From JAUYQR01 sp050632395 (GTDB taxonomy: Bacteria > Pseudomonadota > Alphaproteobacteria > Rhodobacterales > Rhodobacteraceae): a stretch of 64,000 nt of DNA. Position 1 is the stretch's first letter. The number at the start of each line of letters is the position of its first letter. Shown here one piece after another: positions 51,326 through 59,463 of the stretch. A program made the position numbers and the translations under genes. Where the stretch lies: NCBI RefSeq assembly GCF_050632395.1, contig NZ_CP192600.1, positions 3,782,001 through 3,846,000 on the forward strand, written 5' to 3'. Under the pieces are notes generated by a model, which was given only the letters and a program-made list of their open reading frames with translations, was not told the origin of the DNA and did no database searches.

Positions 51326-51789
51326 GACCGCCCCGTCGACCCGAAGCCACCCGTGCCGCGCGCGGTATCGCCCAGCGTCTCCACCACCTCGAACGCCACC
51401 TGCACCACCGGTGCCACGATCATCTGCGCGATCCGGTCTCCATGCCGCACCGTGTAAGGCTCTGCCCCAAGGTTGACCAACGCCACCCCCAAGGGCCCGC
51501 GATAATCGCTGTCGATGGTGCCCGGAGTATTCGGCAGCGTGATCCCGTGCTTCAGCGCCAAGCCCGACCGCGGCCGGATCTGCATCTCGAACCCCAGGGG
51601 TATCTCCACCCTCAGGCCGGTCGCAACGATCCGCCGCTCCATCGGCGCCAGCGTCACGCCCGCCCCGCGCTCCTCGGGCCGCAGGTTGGCGCGAATGTCC
51701 GCACCCGCCGCACCCGCAGTCTCGTACGACGGCAAGGGCAGCGCCCGGTCCGCCCATTCCTCCCACAGCACCCGCAAGACCGGCCTCAT
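51322..51789 (-). CDS. dut: dUTP diphosphatase
   Basis: Hydrolyses dUTP to dUMP, keeping uracil out of DNA. The 155-residue product has the five trimeric-dUTPase motifs, including AGADIRANL, QIRPRSGLALKHGI, GTIDSDYRGPLGVAL, DRIAQMIVAPV and the C-terminal arm RGTGGFGSTGRS. Its ATG overlaps the coaBC stop by 4 bases, and its stop overlaps the moeB-like start, so all three genes are one operon. Confidence 0.96.
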   Translation of the reverse strand: MRPVLRVLWEEWADRALPLPSYETAGAAGADIRANLRPEERGAGVTLAPMERRIVATGLRVEIPLGFEMQIRPRSGLALKHGITLPNTPGTIDSDYRGPLGVALVNLGAEPYTVRHGDRIAQMIVAPVVQVAFEVVETLGDTARGTGGFGSTGRS

Positions 51790-52979
51790 GCCAAGGCCTC
51801 GGCAATCCGCGCCGCCAGCCGCCGCGCAACCTCGGCCTTGCCCATCCGCGGCCAGGCCTCGGCCCCGGCGTCCGAAATCAGCACCACCGCATTCTCGGCC
51901 CCGCCCATGATCCCGGTCGCGGGCGACACGTCGTTCGCCACGATCCAGTCGCAGCCCTTGCGCAACCGCTTGTCGGTGGCATGGGCCACTACATCCGTGG
52001 TCTCGGCCGCAAAACCGACCACAAGGTGCGGCCGCCGCGCCCCCTTCGACACACCCGCCAGAATGTCCGGGTTCTCGGCAAACTCCAGCGCCGGCGCGTT
52101 CCCGGACCCATCCTTCTTCATCTTCTGCCCCGCCGCATTGGCCACCCGCCAATCCGCCACCGCCGCCGCCATCACCGCCGCATCCGCCGGCAAGGCCGCC
52201 TCGACCGCCGCCGCCATCTCCCGCGCCGTCTCCACCGCAACCACCGTCACGCCCGCAGGCGGCGGCACCACCGCCGGCCCCGTCACGAACGTCACCCGCG
52301 CGCCCAGATCGCGCAGCGCCGCCGCCAGCGCCGCGCCTTGCGCCCCCGAAGAGCGGTTCGCGATATACCGCACCGGATCAATCGGTTCATGCGTCGGGCC
52401 CGAGGTCACGATGACATGCCGCCCCGCCAACGGCCCACCGCCCAGCGCCGCGCCCACCGCCGCCACGATCTCCACGGGTTCCGCCATCCGCCCCGGCCCA
52501 TACTCGCCGCAGGCCATTTCGCCCTCGTTCGGCCCGACGATCAGCACGCCATCGTCCCGCAAGACCGCCAGATTGCGACGCGTCGCCGGATGGTCCCACA
52601 TCCGCACATTCATCGCCGGCGCGACCAGTACCCGCTTGTCCGTCGCCAGCAAAAGGGTCGAGGCAAGGTCATCCGCCCGCCCCCCAGCCATCTTGGCCAT
52701 CAGGTCCGCCGTGGCAGGTGCCACAACCAACAGGTCGGCAGCCCGGGACAACTGAATGTGCCCCATCTCCGCTTCGTCGGTCAGATCAAAGAGGTCGATG
52801 TAAACCCTGGCCCCCGCCAAGGCGCTGACCGACAAGGGCGTGACGAATTCTGTCCCAGCGCGGGTCAGAACCGGCGTCACCGATGCCCCGGCCTTTTGCA
52901 ATAGCCGGATCAGCTCCAGCGACTTGTAGGCTGCAATCCCGCCGCCAATGATCAACAGCACCCGTTTTCCGGCCAGCAT
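51786..52979 (-). CDS. coaBC: Phosphopantothenoylcysteine decarboxylase/synthetase
   Basis: Bifunctional coenzyme A biosynthesis enzyme of 397 residues. The N-terminal CoaC part (residues 1-~180) has GGGIAAYKSLELIRLL, the substrate motif APAMNVRMWDHPAT and the active Cys in EMACGEYGPGRMAEP. The C-terminal CoaB part (from ~185) begins HVIVTSGPTHEPIDPVRYIA and includes NRSSGAQGAAL, with MKKDG near residue 285. ATG 52979 is preferred to a TTG two codons earlier; AAAGGGG precedes it. First gene of the coaBC-dut-moeB operon. Confidence 0.96.
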   Translation of the reverse strand: MLAGKRVLLIIGGGIAAYKSLELIRLLQKAGASVTPVLTRAGTEFVTPLSVSALAGARVYIDLFDLTDEAEMGHIQLSRAADLLVVAPATADLMAKMAGGRADDLASTLLLATDKRVLVAPAMNVRMWDHPATRRNLAVLRDDGVLIVGPNEGEMACGEYGPGRMAEPVEIVAAVGAALGGGPLAGRHVIVTSGPTHEPIDPVRYIANRSSGAQGAALAAALRDLGARVTFVTGPAVVPPPAGVTVVAVETAREMAAAVEAALPADAAVMAAAVADWRVANAAGQKMKKDGSGNAPALEFAENPDILAGVSKGARRPHLVVGFAAETTDVVAHATDKRLRKGCDWIVANDVSPATGIMGGAENAVVLISDAGAEAWPRMGKAEVARRLAARIAEALA

Positions 52980-53058
52980 GCGCAACCCCTTTGCCTTTCG
53001 GAACGTTAGGCCGCGCGACGCGCAAACTCAACCGCCCGAAGGACAGATGGGTCCTGCC

Positions 53059-53124
53059 ATTCCTCTTTGTCGAAATATCGCCGCCGGAGGCACGCGGCGA
53101 CAAGCGGGCTCTGCCCGCGCTGGC
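53059..53124 (-). repeat. Dispersed intergenic repeat, copy H, with hairpin
   Basis: Head ATTCCTCTTTGTCG, core AAATATCG, tail CCGCCGGAGGC, then hairpin GCGGGC-tct-GCCCGC (53102-53116). It lies between the rpoH stop and the coaBC start. Confidence 0.8.
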
Positions 53125-53178
53125 GCTCAAGGGCGTGCGGCGGAACGCCGCTCCGCTCACAAGATCCGCAAACTGCAC

Positions 53179-54057
53179 TCAGGCCAGGAAGTGATGCACT
53201 TCGCGCGACTGGTTTTCCAGGCTGCGGCGCATCTTGGCGAAGGCCGCCGCTTCAAGCTGCCGCACCCGCTCCTTGGACAGCCCCAGTTCCTCACCCAGGC
53301 TTTCCAGCGTGCGCGGCTCCTCGCGCAGCTTGCGCTCGGTCACGATGAACCGCTCGCGCGCGTTCAATGCCTGCATCGCCCGGATCAGCCAGGTCCGCAG
53401 ATGCGCCGCGTCATGCGCGCCTTCCACCGCCTCGGCCGCCTGCACGCCGTCATCCTCCAGCGCGTCGATCCACTCACGCCCGTCATCGTCAGACGACTGC
53501 GTGGCGTTCAAGGAAAAGTCCGATCCCGACAACCGGCCTTCCATCATCTCGACATCCGCGATGGAGACACCCACCTCCGCCGCGACCATCTGGCGCAACT
53601 GGTGCCCGTCCAGCGTCTCGCCGCGCTGGTTCGCCTCCCGCTCCAGCTTGGCCTGCACCCGGCGCAGGTTGAAAAACAGCGCCTTCTGGCTCGACGTCGA
53701 TCCCGTCCTCACCATCGACCAGTTGCGCATCACGTAGTCCTGGATCGACGCCTTGATCCACCACACCGCATAGGTCGAAAACCGCACACCGCGATCCGGG
53801 TCGAACTTGTCGGCCGCCTTCATCAGGCCAAGGCTCGCCTCCTGGATCAGGTCGTTCATCGGCGCGCCATAGCGGCGGAACTTCGATGCCATGCTGATCG
53901 CCAGCCGCATGTAGGCGGTGATCAAACGGTGCAGCGCCCGTTCGTCGCGCTGGTCGCGCCACGCAAAGGCCAGCCGCAGTTCCGTCTCCGCATCCAGAAG
54001 TTCCGCCTTCATCGCTTGGCGCGACATCGTTTGGTCAGTATATCCGTCAAGTGCCAT
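53179..54057 (-). CDS. rpoH: RNA polymerase sigma factor RpoH (sigma-32 family)
   Basis: Heat-shock or oxidative-stress sigma factor of 292 residues. Region 2 reads LITAYMRLAISMASKFRRYG, DLIQEASLGLMKAADKFDPD and RFSTYAVWWIKASIQDYVMR. The RpoH box is present as SSQKALFFNLRRVQAKLE, and region 4 ends ERVRQLEAAAFAKMRRSLEN. Rhodobacters carry two RpoH paralogues; I cannot tell for certain which this is, though its divergence from the classic sequence suggests RpoH-II. GGAGGT precedes ATG 54057. It diverges from cobP. Confidence 0.94.
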   Translation of the reverse strand: MALDGYTDQTMSRQAMKAELLDAETELRLAFAWRDQRDERALHRLITAYMRLAISMASKFRRYGAPMNDLIQEASLGLMKAADKFDPDRGVRFSTYAVWWIKASIQDYVMRNWSMVRTGSTSSQKALFFNLRRVQAKLEREANQRGETLDGHQLRQMVAAEVGVSIADVEMMEGRLSGSDFSLNATQSSDDDGREWIDALEDDGVQAAEAVEGAHDAAHLRTWLIRAMQALNARERFIVTERKLREEPRTLESLGEELGLSKERVRQLEAAAFAKMRRSLENQSREVHHFLA

Positions 54058-54120
54058 GACTACCTCCAAATCCGGTTCAGCGGCGGTTCCGCCTGTTTGC
54101 AAATCTTACGGAGCATCCGC

Positions 54121-54672
54121 GTGACCGGATCACTTATCCCCTCGCCTTTTTCGCTCCCCGCCCTAAGCCTCGTCATCGGCGGGGCGCGGTCCGGCAAATC
54201 GGCCTACGCCGAACGCCTTCTCACCCTCGCCGCGCGCCCCCGCCGATACATCGCCACCGCCGAGGCCTGGGATGACGAGATGCGCGACCGCATCGCCCGC
54301 CACCGCCTCGACCGCGGCCCCGCCTGGACGACGGTGGAGGCCCCGCTCGACCTCGCCACAGCCCTCGCCGCCAGCCCCGCCACCGACGCCGTCCTCGTCG
54401 ATTGCGCCACCCTCTGGCTCACCAACCAGCTTCTCGCCGACCACGACCTCGACCGCGCCACCGCCACGCTCTGCGACGCCCTCGCCGCCTGCCCGGCACC
54501 CATCGTCATCGTCACCAACGAAACCGGCTGGGGAATTGTTCCCGACAACGCCCTCGCCCGCCGGTTCCGCGATGCCCAGGGCCGCCTCAACCAACGCCTC
54601 GCAGCACAGGCCGATCTCGTCGTCACCGTGATCGCAGGCCTCCCCCTCGCGCTCAAGGGCACCCTTCCATGA
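54121..54672 (+). CDS. cobP: Adenosylcobinamide kinase/guanylyltransferase
   Basis: Cobalamin-assembly enzyme of 183 residues that phosphorylates adenosylcobinamide and transfers GMP. It has the P-loop LVIGGARSGKSAYAERLL, RRYIATAEAWDDEMRDRIAR with the guanylated His region, VLVDCATLWLTNQLL, and VTNETGWGIVPDNALARRFR. GTG 54121 with GGAG upstream is the only sensible start in this frame. The stop overlaps the phosphatase start by 4 bases. Confidence 0.94.
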   Translation: MTGSLIPSPFSLPALSLVIGGARSGKSAYAERLLTLAARPRRYIATAEAWDDEMRDRIARHRLDRGPAWTTVEAPLDLATALAASPATDAVLVDCATLWLTNQLLADHDLDRATATLCDALAACPAPIVIVTNETGWGIVPDNALARRFRDAQGRLNQRLAAQADLVVTVIAGLPLALKGTLP

Positions 54673-55244
54673 CCCGTTTCTGGTGGGTCCGCCACGGCCC
54701 GACGCACGAAACCGCCTTCACCGGCTGGCGCGACGTGCCCGCCGACCTCTCCGACACCCCCCGCCTGCAGCGCCTCGCCGCAGCCCTCCCCCACGCCCCC
54801 GTCATCGCCTCCGACCTGATCCGCGCCAGCGCCACCGCCGACGCCCTCGCCCCCGGTCGCCCCCGCCTCCCCGACACCCCCGCCCTCCGCGAACTCCATT
54901 TCGGCGACTGGGATGGCAAGCACTGGTCCGAGGTCGCCGCAACCCACCCCGACCTTTCCCGCCGCTACTGGGAGGAACCGAGCGACCACGCCCCCCCGAA
55001 CGGCGAAAGCTGGAACCAGGCCACCATCCGCATCTCCTCCACCGTCGACGAACTCCTCGCCACCCACCGCAACAGCGACCTCATCCTCGTCGCGCATTTC
55101 GGCGCCATCCTCACCCAGCTTGCCCGCGCCCGCGGCTTCGACGTCGCCCGCGCCTTTCAGCACAAGATCGACACCCTCTCCGTCACCCGCCTCGCACACG
55201 ACGGCACCGGCTGGACAGCCGAGGTGATCAATCACAGCCCGTGA
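54669..55244 (+). CDS. Histidine phosphatase, CobC-like alpha-ribazole phosphatase
   Basis: Product of 191 residues of the histidine-phosphatase family. The catalytic motif is WWVRHGPTHE near the start; ASDLIRASATADAL and LRELHFGDWDGKHWSEV follow, and the second catalytic His lies in LILVAHFGAILTQLA. Coupling to cobP by an ATGA overlap points to alpha-ribazole-5'-phosphate as substrate in vitamin B12 assembly, though the family is wide and phosphoglycerate mutase-type enzymes look similar. Confidence 0.85.
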   Translation: MTRFWWVRHGPTHETAFTGWRDVPADLSDTPRLQRLAAALPHAPVIASDLIRASATADALAPGRPRLPDTPALRELHFGDWDGKHWSEVAATHPDLSRRYWEEPSDHAPPNGESWNQATIRISSTVDELLATHRNSDLILVAHFGAILTQLARARGFDVARAFQHKIDTLSVTRLAHDGTGWTAEVINHSP

Positions 55245-55317
55245 TGGCACAGCGCACAATTCCTCGCTTTGCCGCCCCGCCGGCACACCCTAAGAGGGTG
55301 CAACGAAAGGAAACCCC

Positions 55318-56190
55318 ATGACCTACGACCTCGTGATCGGCGACCGCGCCTATTCCAGCTGGTCCCTGCGCGGCTGGCTCCTGTTCGACGCCTTCGGCAT
55401 CCCCGTCCGCACCATCTCCGCCCGTCTTTACACCGACGAGCTTGCCACCACGCTGCGCGACTTCTTCCCGGCGAAAACCGCCCCAACCATGCGCACGCCA
55501 GACGGCACCATCGTCCCCGAAACCATCGCGATCGCCGAGGAACTGGCCACCCGCCACCCCGACGCCGGTCTGTGGCCAACCACCCCGCACGCCCGCGCCA
55601 CCGCCCGCGTCCTCGCCGCCGAAATGCACGCAGGCTTCATGGCCCTGCGCTCGCATTGCCCGATGAACCTGCGCGCCAGCTACACCGACTGCCAGCCGCC
55701 CAAGGCCGTGCTGGACGACCTCGCCCGCCTCGAAACCCTCTGGTCATGGGCGCGGGACACCACGAAATCCACCACTCCGTGGCTCTGCGGCGCCTACTCC
55801 GCCGCCGACGCCTTCTTCGCCCCCGTCGCCACCCGCCTTGCCAGCTACAACCTGCCCGTCGGGCCCGAGGCTGCGGCCTACGTCAATGCCCACCTGTCGC
55901 ATCCAAGCTTCCGCCGCTGGCGCGCGATGGGCATGGTCGACGGCGCCGATCAGGAATTCTACCGCCGCGATTACCCGCGCCGCGACTGGCACGGCCCGGT
56001 CCGCCTGCCCGCCCGCGCGGTCGAAGGGATCAACGCCGAAAACGCCGCCTGCCCCTACTCCGGCAAGCCCGTGACCCATGTGCTGGAACTCTACGGCCGC
56101 CGCTTCGGCTTCTGCAACGCCTTCTGCCGCGACAAGACCGTGGCCGACGCCGAGGCCTGGCCGAAGTTCATGGCTCTTTACCACTCGTAA
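55318..56190 (+). CDS. Glutathione S-transferase with cysteine-rich C-terminal domain
   Basis: Product of 290 residues. Residues 1-~80 form the thioredoxin-like GST domain (DRAYSSWSLRGWLLFDAFGI, with SSWS near the active site, and VPETIAIAEELA). Residues ~90-210 are the all-helical half (TPWLCGAYSAADAFFAPVA). A tail of ~50 residues carries CPYSGKPVTHV then FGFCNAFCRDKTVAD, a Cys...CxxxC pattern like small YHS/TRASH metal-binding modules. This addition is absent from ordinary GSTs. Function is detoxification or disulfide chemistry in general; the substrate is unknown. Confidence 0.85.
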   Translation: MTYDLVIGDRAYSSWSLRGWLLFDAFGIPVRTISARLYTDELATTLRDFFPAKTAPTMRTPDGTIVPETIAIAEELATRHPDAGLWPTTPHARATARVLAAEMHAGFMALRSHCPMNLRASYTDCQPPKAVLDDLARLETLWSWARDTTKSTTPWLCGAYSAADAFFAPVATRLASYNLPVGPEAAAYVNAHLSHPSFRRWRAMGMVDGADQEFYRRDYPRRDWHGPVRLPARAVEGINAENAACPYSGKPVTHVLELYGRRFGFCNAFCRDKTVADAEAWPKFMALYHS

Positions 56191-56310
56191 ACCATTTCCG
56201 CGCTACCCCGTTAACCAAGATGAACAGGGGTGCAAGCATGCAGGGGTCAACTGGCGACAGACGAAGGCAGTCAACCGGCGCGCCTGCCAATGCGCTGCCC
56301 GTCGACGCAA

Positions 56311-56383
56311 TTCACCTGTTCCAAAATATCCCCGCCAGAGGCACGCCAAGCCGGTTGCGCGCCCCCGGCGCGCAGAGGCGAGA
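56311..56383 (-). repeat. Dispersed intergenic repeat, copy I, with hairpin
   Basis: Head TTCACCTGTTCC, core AAAATATCC, tail CCGCCAGAGGC, then CCGGTT, hairpin GCGCGCC-cc-GGCGCGC and AGAGGCGAGA. Copy B has the same flanking boxes with a different stem. It lies between the GST and comM genes. Confidence 0.8.
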
Positions 56384-56443
56384 AAAAAGTCCTGCGCGGC
56401 ACGCGCTCCTCACTGCTCCCGCCTTGAACCCGGTTCGCGCCCG

Positions 56444-57958
56444 GTGACCGCCCGCGCCTACACCGTCGCCTTCGAAGGCGTCGAGGCACGCATCGTCGAG
56501 GTGCAATGCGCCCTCTCCGCAGGCGTCCCTGCCTTCAACCTCGTCGGCCTCCCCGACAAGGCGGTGTCCGAGGCCCGCGAACGCGTCCGCGCAGCCCTCC
56601 AGTCCATGTCGATTGCGCTGCCGTCAAAGCGCATCACCATCAACCTCTCCCCCGCCGATCTGCCAAAGGAAGGCTCGCACTTCGACCTGCCCATCGCCAT
56701 CGCGCTCCTCGCAGCCCTCGACATCATCCCGCGGGATGAAATCGAGGGCGTCGTCGCCTTGGGCGAACTTTCCCTCGACGGTCGCCTGATGCCGGTGGTC
56801 GGCGCGCTGCCCGCCGCAATGGCCGCCGCGCTGGAAGACCGTGCGCTTCTTTGCCCCAAGGCCTGCGGCGCCGAAGCCGCATGGGTCGGCGCGACCGAGG
56901 TTCTCGCCGCCGCCTCGCTGGACGAGGTCGTGCGCCACTACACCGGCCAGTCCCCCCTGACTCCAGCCGAAGCGGGCGAGGTGCAGCCCCCCGATTTCAC
57001 TCGCGACCTGCGCGAGGTGAAGGGGCAGGAACGTGCCAAGCGCGCGCTTGAAATCGCCGCCGCCGGGCGCCACCATACCCTGATGATCGGCACGCCCGGC
57101 TCCGGCAAATCCATGCTCGCCGCGCGACTGCCCGGCATCCTGCCGCCCCTGTCCGCGACCGAGGCTTTGGAAACCTCGATGATCCACTCGCTCGCGGGCC
57201 TTCTCACCGAAGGCGGCATCTCGCGCCAGCGCCCGTTCCGTGAACCGCACCATACCGCCTCGATGGCCGCCATCGTCGGCGGCGGCAAGGGCGCCAAACC
57301 GGGCGAGATCAGCCTTGCCCACAACGGCGTCCTCTTTCTCGACGAATTCCCGGAATTTCCCCGCGCGGTGCTGGAAACCCTGCGCCAGCCGATCGAAACC
57401 GGCACGGTCATGGTCGCCCGCGCCAACGCCCACATCCGCTACCCCTGCCGGTTCCTGCTGATCGCCGCCGCGAACCCCTGCAAATGCGGCTACCTGACCG
57501 ATCCCGCCCGCGCCTGCGCCAAGGTGCCGCTCTGCGGCGATGATTACCTCGGCCGCATCTCCGGGCCCCTGATGGACCGCTTCGACCTTCGGGTCGAGGT
57601 GCCCCCGGTCGGCTACACCGACCTCGACCTGCCCGCCTCGGGCGAACCCTCCGCTACCGTCGCCGCCCGCGTCGCCACGGCGCGCGACGTGCAGACCCGC
57701 CGTTTCAAGGATCACCCCGACGCGCGCGTCAATGCCGATCTCGAAGGCGCGCTTCTGGACGAGGTCGCCACACCCGACAGCGACGGCAAGGCGCTGATCG
57801 CCCGCGTCGCCGAACGCTTCGGCCTCTCGGCCCGCGGCTACCACCGGGTGCTGCGCGTTGCCCGCACCATCGCCGATCTCGACGGCTCGGCGCAGGTGCG
57901 CAAACCCCACGTCGCCGAAGCCGTCAGCTTCCGCCTCGCAGTGGGCGCGAAAGGCTGA
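56444..57958 (+). CDS. comM: ComM/YifB family Mg-chelatase-like ATPase
   Basis: Hexameric helicase-like AAA+ protein of 504 residues that helps branch migration during natural transformation. An S5-like N-terminal domain (residues ~1-165, with FNLVGLPDKAVSEARERVRA) is followed by the AAA+ core. The core has Walker A LMIGTPGSGKSMLAARL, Walker B GVLFLDEFPEFPRAVLE, NPCKCGYLTDPARAC and an arginine-rich sensor. The C-terminal helical end is ARGYHRVLRVARTIADL. The start is a GTG at 56444; the upstream open frame has no similarity. A complete comM is common also in species not known to transform. Confidence 0.94.
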   Translation: MTARAYTVAFEGVEARIVEVQCALSAGVPAFNLVGLPDKAVSEARERVRAALQSMSIALPSKRITINLSPADLPKEGSHFDLPIAIALLAALDIIPRDEIEGVVALGELSLDGRLMPVVGALPAAMAAALEDRALLCPKACGAEAAWVGATEVLAAASLDEVVRHYTGQSPLTPAEAGEVQPPDFTRDLREVKGQERAKRALEIAAAGRHHTLMIGTPGSGKSMLAARLPGILPPLSATEALETSMIHSLAGLLTEGGISRQRPFREPHHTASMAAIVGGGKGAKPGEISLAHNGVLFLDEFPEFPRAVLETLRQPIETGTVMVARANAHIRYPCRFLLIAAANPCKCGYLTDPARACAKVPLCGDDYLGRISGPLMDRFDLRVEVPPVGYTDLDLPASGEPSATVAARVATARDVQTRRFKDHPDARVNADLEGALLDEVATPDSDGKALIARVAERFGLSARGYHRVLRVARTIADLDGSAQVRKPHVAEAVSFRLAVGAKG

Positions 57959-58026
57959 CGGTCGTTGCAGCCGTTAACTAGACCCTAAAAGGCCAAATAA
58001 GCACTTGATAATAAATATTTTTCGAA

Positions 58027-58045
58027 ATGTCCCACCGTGGGACAT
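58027..58045. repeat. Perfect 19-base palindrome at the gshB stop
   Basis: ATGTCCCACCGTGGGACAT, 9+1+9, its last base being the first base of the gshB stop triplet on this strand. Read on the minus strand the hairpin follows the stop directly and precedes TTCGAAAAATATTTATT, fitting a terminator. The upstream side (57959-58026) is AT-rich and holds nothing else. Confidence 0.85.
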
Positions 58046-58989
58046 CACCCCGCCCGCTTTGCCTCGATCACCTCCCACATCCGCGCCGCCGCATTGGTCC
58101 CGTCAAACCGCTCCAGCTCCTGAATGCCCGTGGGCGAGGTCACATTGATCTCCGTCAGCCAGTCGCCGATCACGTCGATACCCACGAAAACCTGCCCCTT
58201 CTCCCGCAACACCGGCCCGATCACCCGGCAGATTTCCAGATCCCGCTCGGTCAGCCCGACCTTCTCCGGCCGCCCCCCCGCATGCATGTTCGACCGCGTC
58301 TCCCCCGCCTGCGGCACCCGATTGATTGCCCCCACCGGCTCGCCATCGACCAAAATCACCCGCTTGTCGCCCTTCGACACGTCCGGCAGGAACTTCTGCA
58401 CGATCAAAGGCTCGCGGTTGATCCCCATGAACAGCTCATGCAGGCTCGCCAGGTTGCGGTCATTCGGGTCCAGCCGGAACACCCCCGCCCCCCCGTTGCC
58501 ATAAAGCGGCTTAAGGATGACGTCGCCATGCCGCGCCTTGAACGCGCGGATCGTGCCAAGGTCGCGGGCAATCGCGGTGGGCGGCGTCAGTTCCGGAAAG
58601 CGCAGCACCAGCAGCTTCTCGGGGCTGTTGCGCACCCAGAACGGGTCGTTCACCACCAACGTCTTGGGATGGATCATTTCCAGAAGATGCGTCGTGGTGA
58701 TGTACCCCATGTCGAACGGCGGGTCCTGCCGAAGCCAGACGACGTCGTACTCCCCCAGATCGACCTCGGTCTCTTCGCCGTAGCTCACATGATTGCCGAC
58801 CTCGCGGCGCAATTCGATCGGCCAGCCGCGCGCCATGACGCGGCCTTCGACAAAGGCCAGCCGGTCGGGCGTGTAAAAAAACAGCGAATGCCCGCGCGCC
58901 TGGGCTTCAAGCGCGATGCGGAAGGTGGAATCCGCATTGATGTTGACCGACCCGATCGGGTCCATCTGCAAGGCGACTTTAAGCGACAT
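58045..58989 (-). CDS. gshB: Glutathione synthase
   Basis: ATP-grasp ligase of 314 residues joining gamma-glutamylcysteine and glycine. The N-terminal part VALQMDPIGSVNINADSTFR is followed by WLRQDPPFDMGYITTTHLLE, and the ATP-grasp core includes VILKPLYGNGGAGVFRLDP and the end motif EINVTSPTGIQELERFDG. Two adjacent ATGs are possible; GGAGAG places the start at the second, 58989. It is transcribed after yraN and rsmI on the same strand. Confidence 0.95.
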   Translation of the reverse strand: MSLKVALQMDPIGSVNINADSTFRIALEAQARGHSLFFYTPDRLAFVEGRVMARGWPIELRREVGNHVSYGEETEVDLGEYDVVWLRQDPPFDMGYITTTHLLEMIHPKTLVVNDPFWVRNSPEKLLVLRFPELTPPTAIARDLGTIRAFKARHGDVILKPLYGNGGAGVFRLDPNDRNLASLHELFMGINREPLIVQKFLPDVSKGDKRVILVDGEPVGAINRVPQAGETRSNMHAGGRPEKVGLTERDLEICRVIGPVLREKGQVFVGIDVIGDWLTEINVTSPTGIQELERFDGTNAAARMWEVIEAKRAG

Positions 58990-59046
58990 CATACTCTCCG
59001 GCTGGGTCCGCAGCGAGTGATGACCCAAGGCAGGGCAAGATGCAAT

Positions 59047-59463
59047 TCAACCCGCGAAGGCGTTTTCCAAAACCTCGATCCGGCCTTGCCCATCGACCAG
59101 CGCCAGATCGATGCGCACATCGGTCAAAAGCCCGTTCGGTTCGCTGGCCACAAATTCCTCCACGGCACCGAAGATGCGGGCGATCTGCGCCTGCGACAGA
59201 TGGCTTGCGGCCCGATCATGGGTCTGGCTTTGCTTGACTTCGATGAATACGACCGTGTCGCCCTGCCGTCCGACAAGATCGATCTCGGCGCGCGATCCCC
59301 GCCAGTTCCGCGCACAGATTGCCACGCCCCGCGATTCGTAAAGCCGGGCCACCGCTGCTTCGGCGGCATGGCCCGCAAGATGGTTGCCTAGCCCCCGCTC
59401 CGCACGCCTCCGTTTGACGGTCGATCCATCAAAGCCGGGCGAGGCGACGAAATCGAATGGCAT
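59047..59463 (-). CDS. YraN-family (UPF0102) nuclease-like protein
   Basis: Product of 138 residues. The core matches the UPF0102 fold, related to Holliday-junction resolvases: GHAAEAAVARLYESRGVAIC near residue 35, NWRGSRAEIDLVGR with the active-site Glu-Asp, and VVFIEVKQSQTH with the ExK motif. Its function is unproven. Its ATG shares one base with the rsmI stop (TGATG). In relatives the order rsmI-yraN is conserved, often with the lpoA-like gene divergent, as here. Confidence 0.9.
   Translation of the reverse strand: MPFDFVASPGFDGSTVKRRRAERGLGNHLAGHAAEAAVARLYESRGVAICARNWRGSRAEIDLVGRQGDTVVFIEVKQSQTHDRAASHLSQAQIARIFGAVEEFVASEPNGLLTDVRIDLALVDGQGRIEVLENAFAG

Noticed and set aside
33083..56383. 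CRISPR array or insertion sequences from the repeated motif
   Set aside because: Copies are kilobases apart, spacing is irregular, there are no spacers, transposase genes or target duplications.
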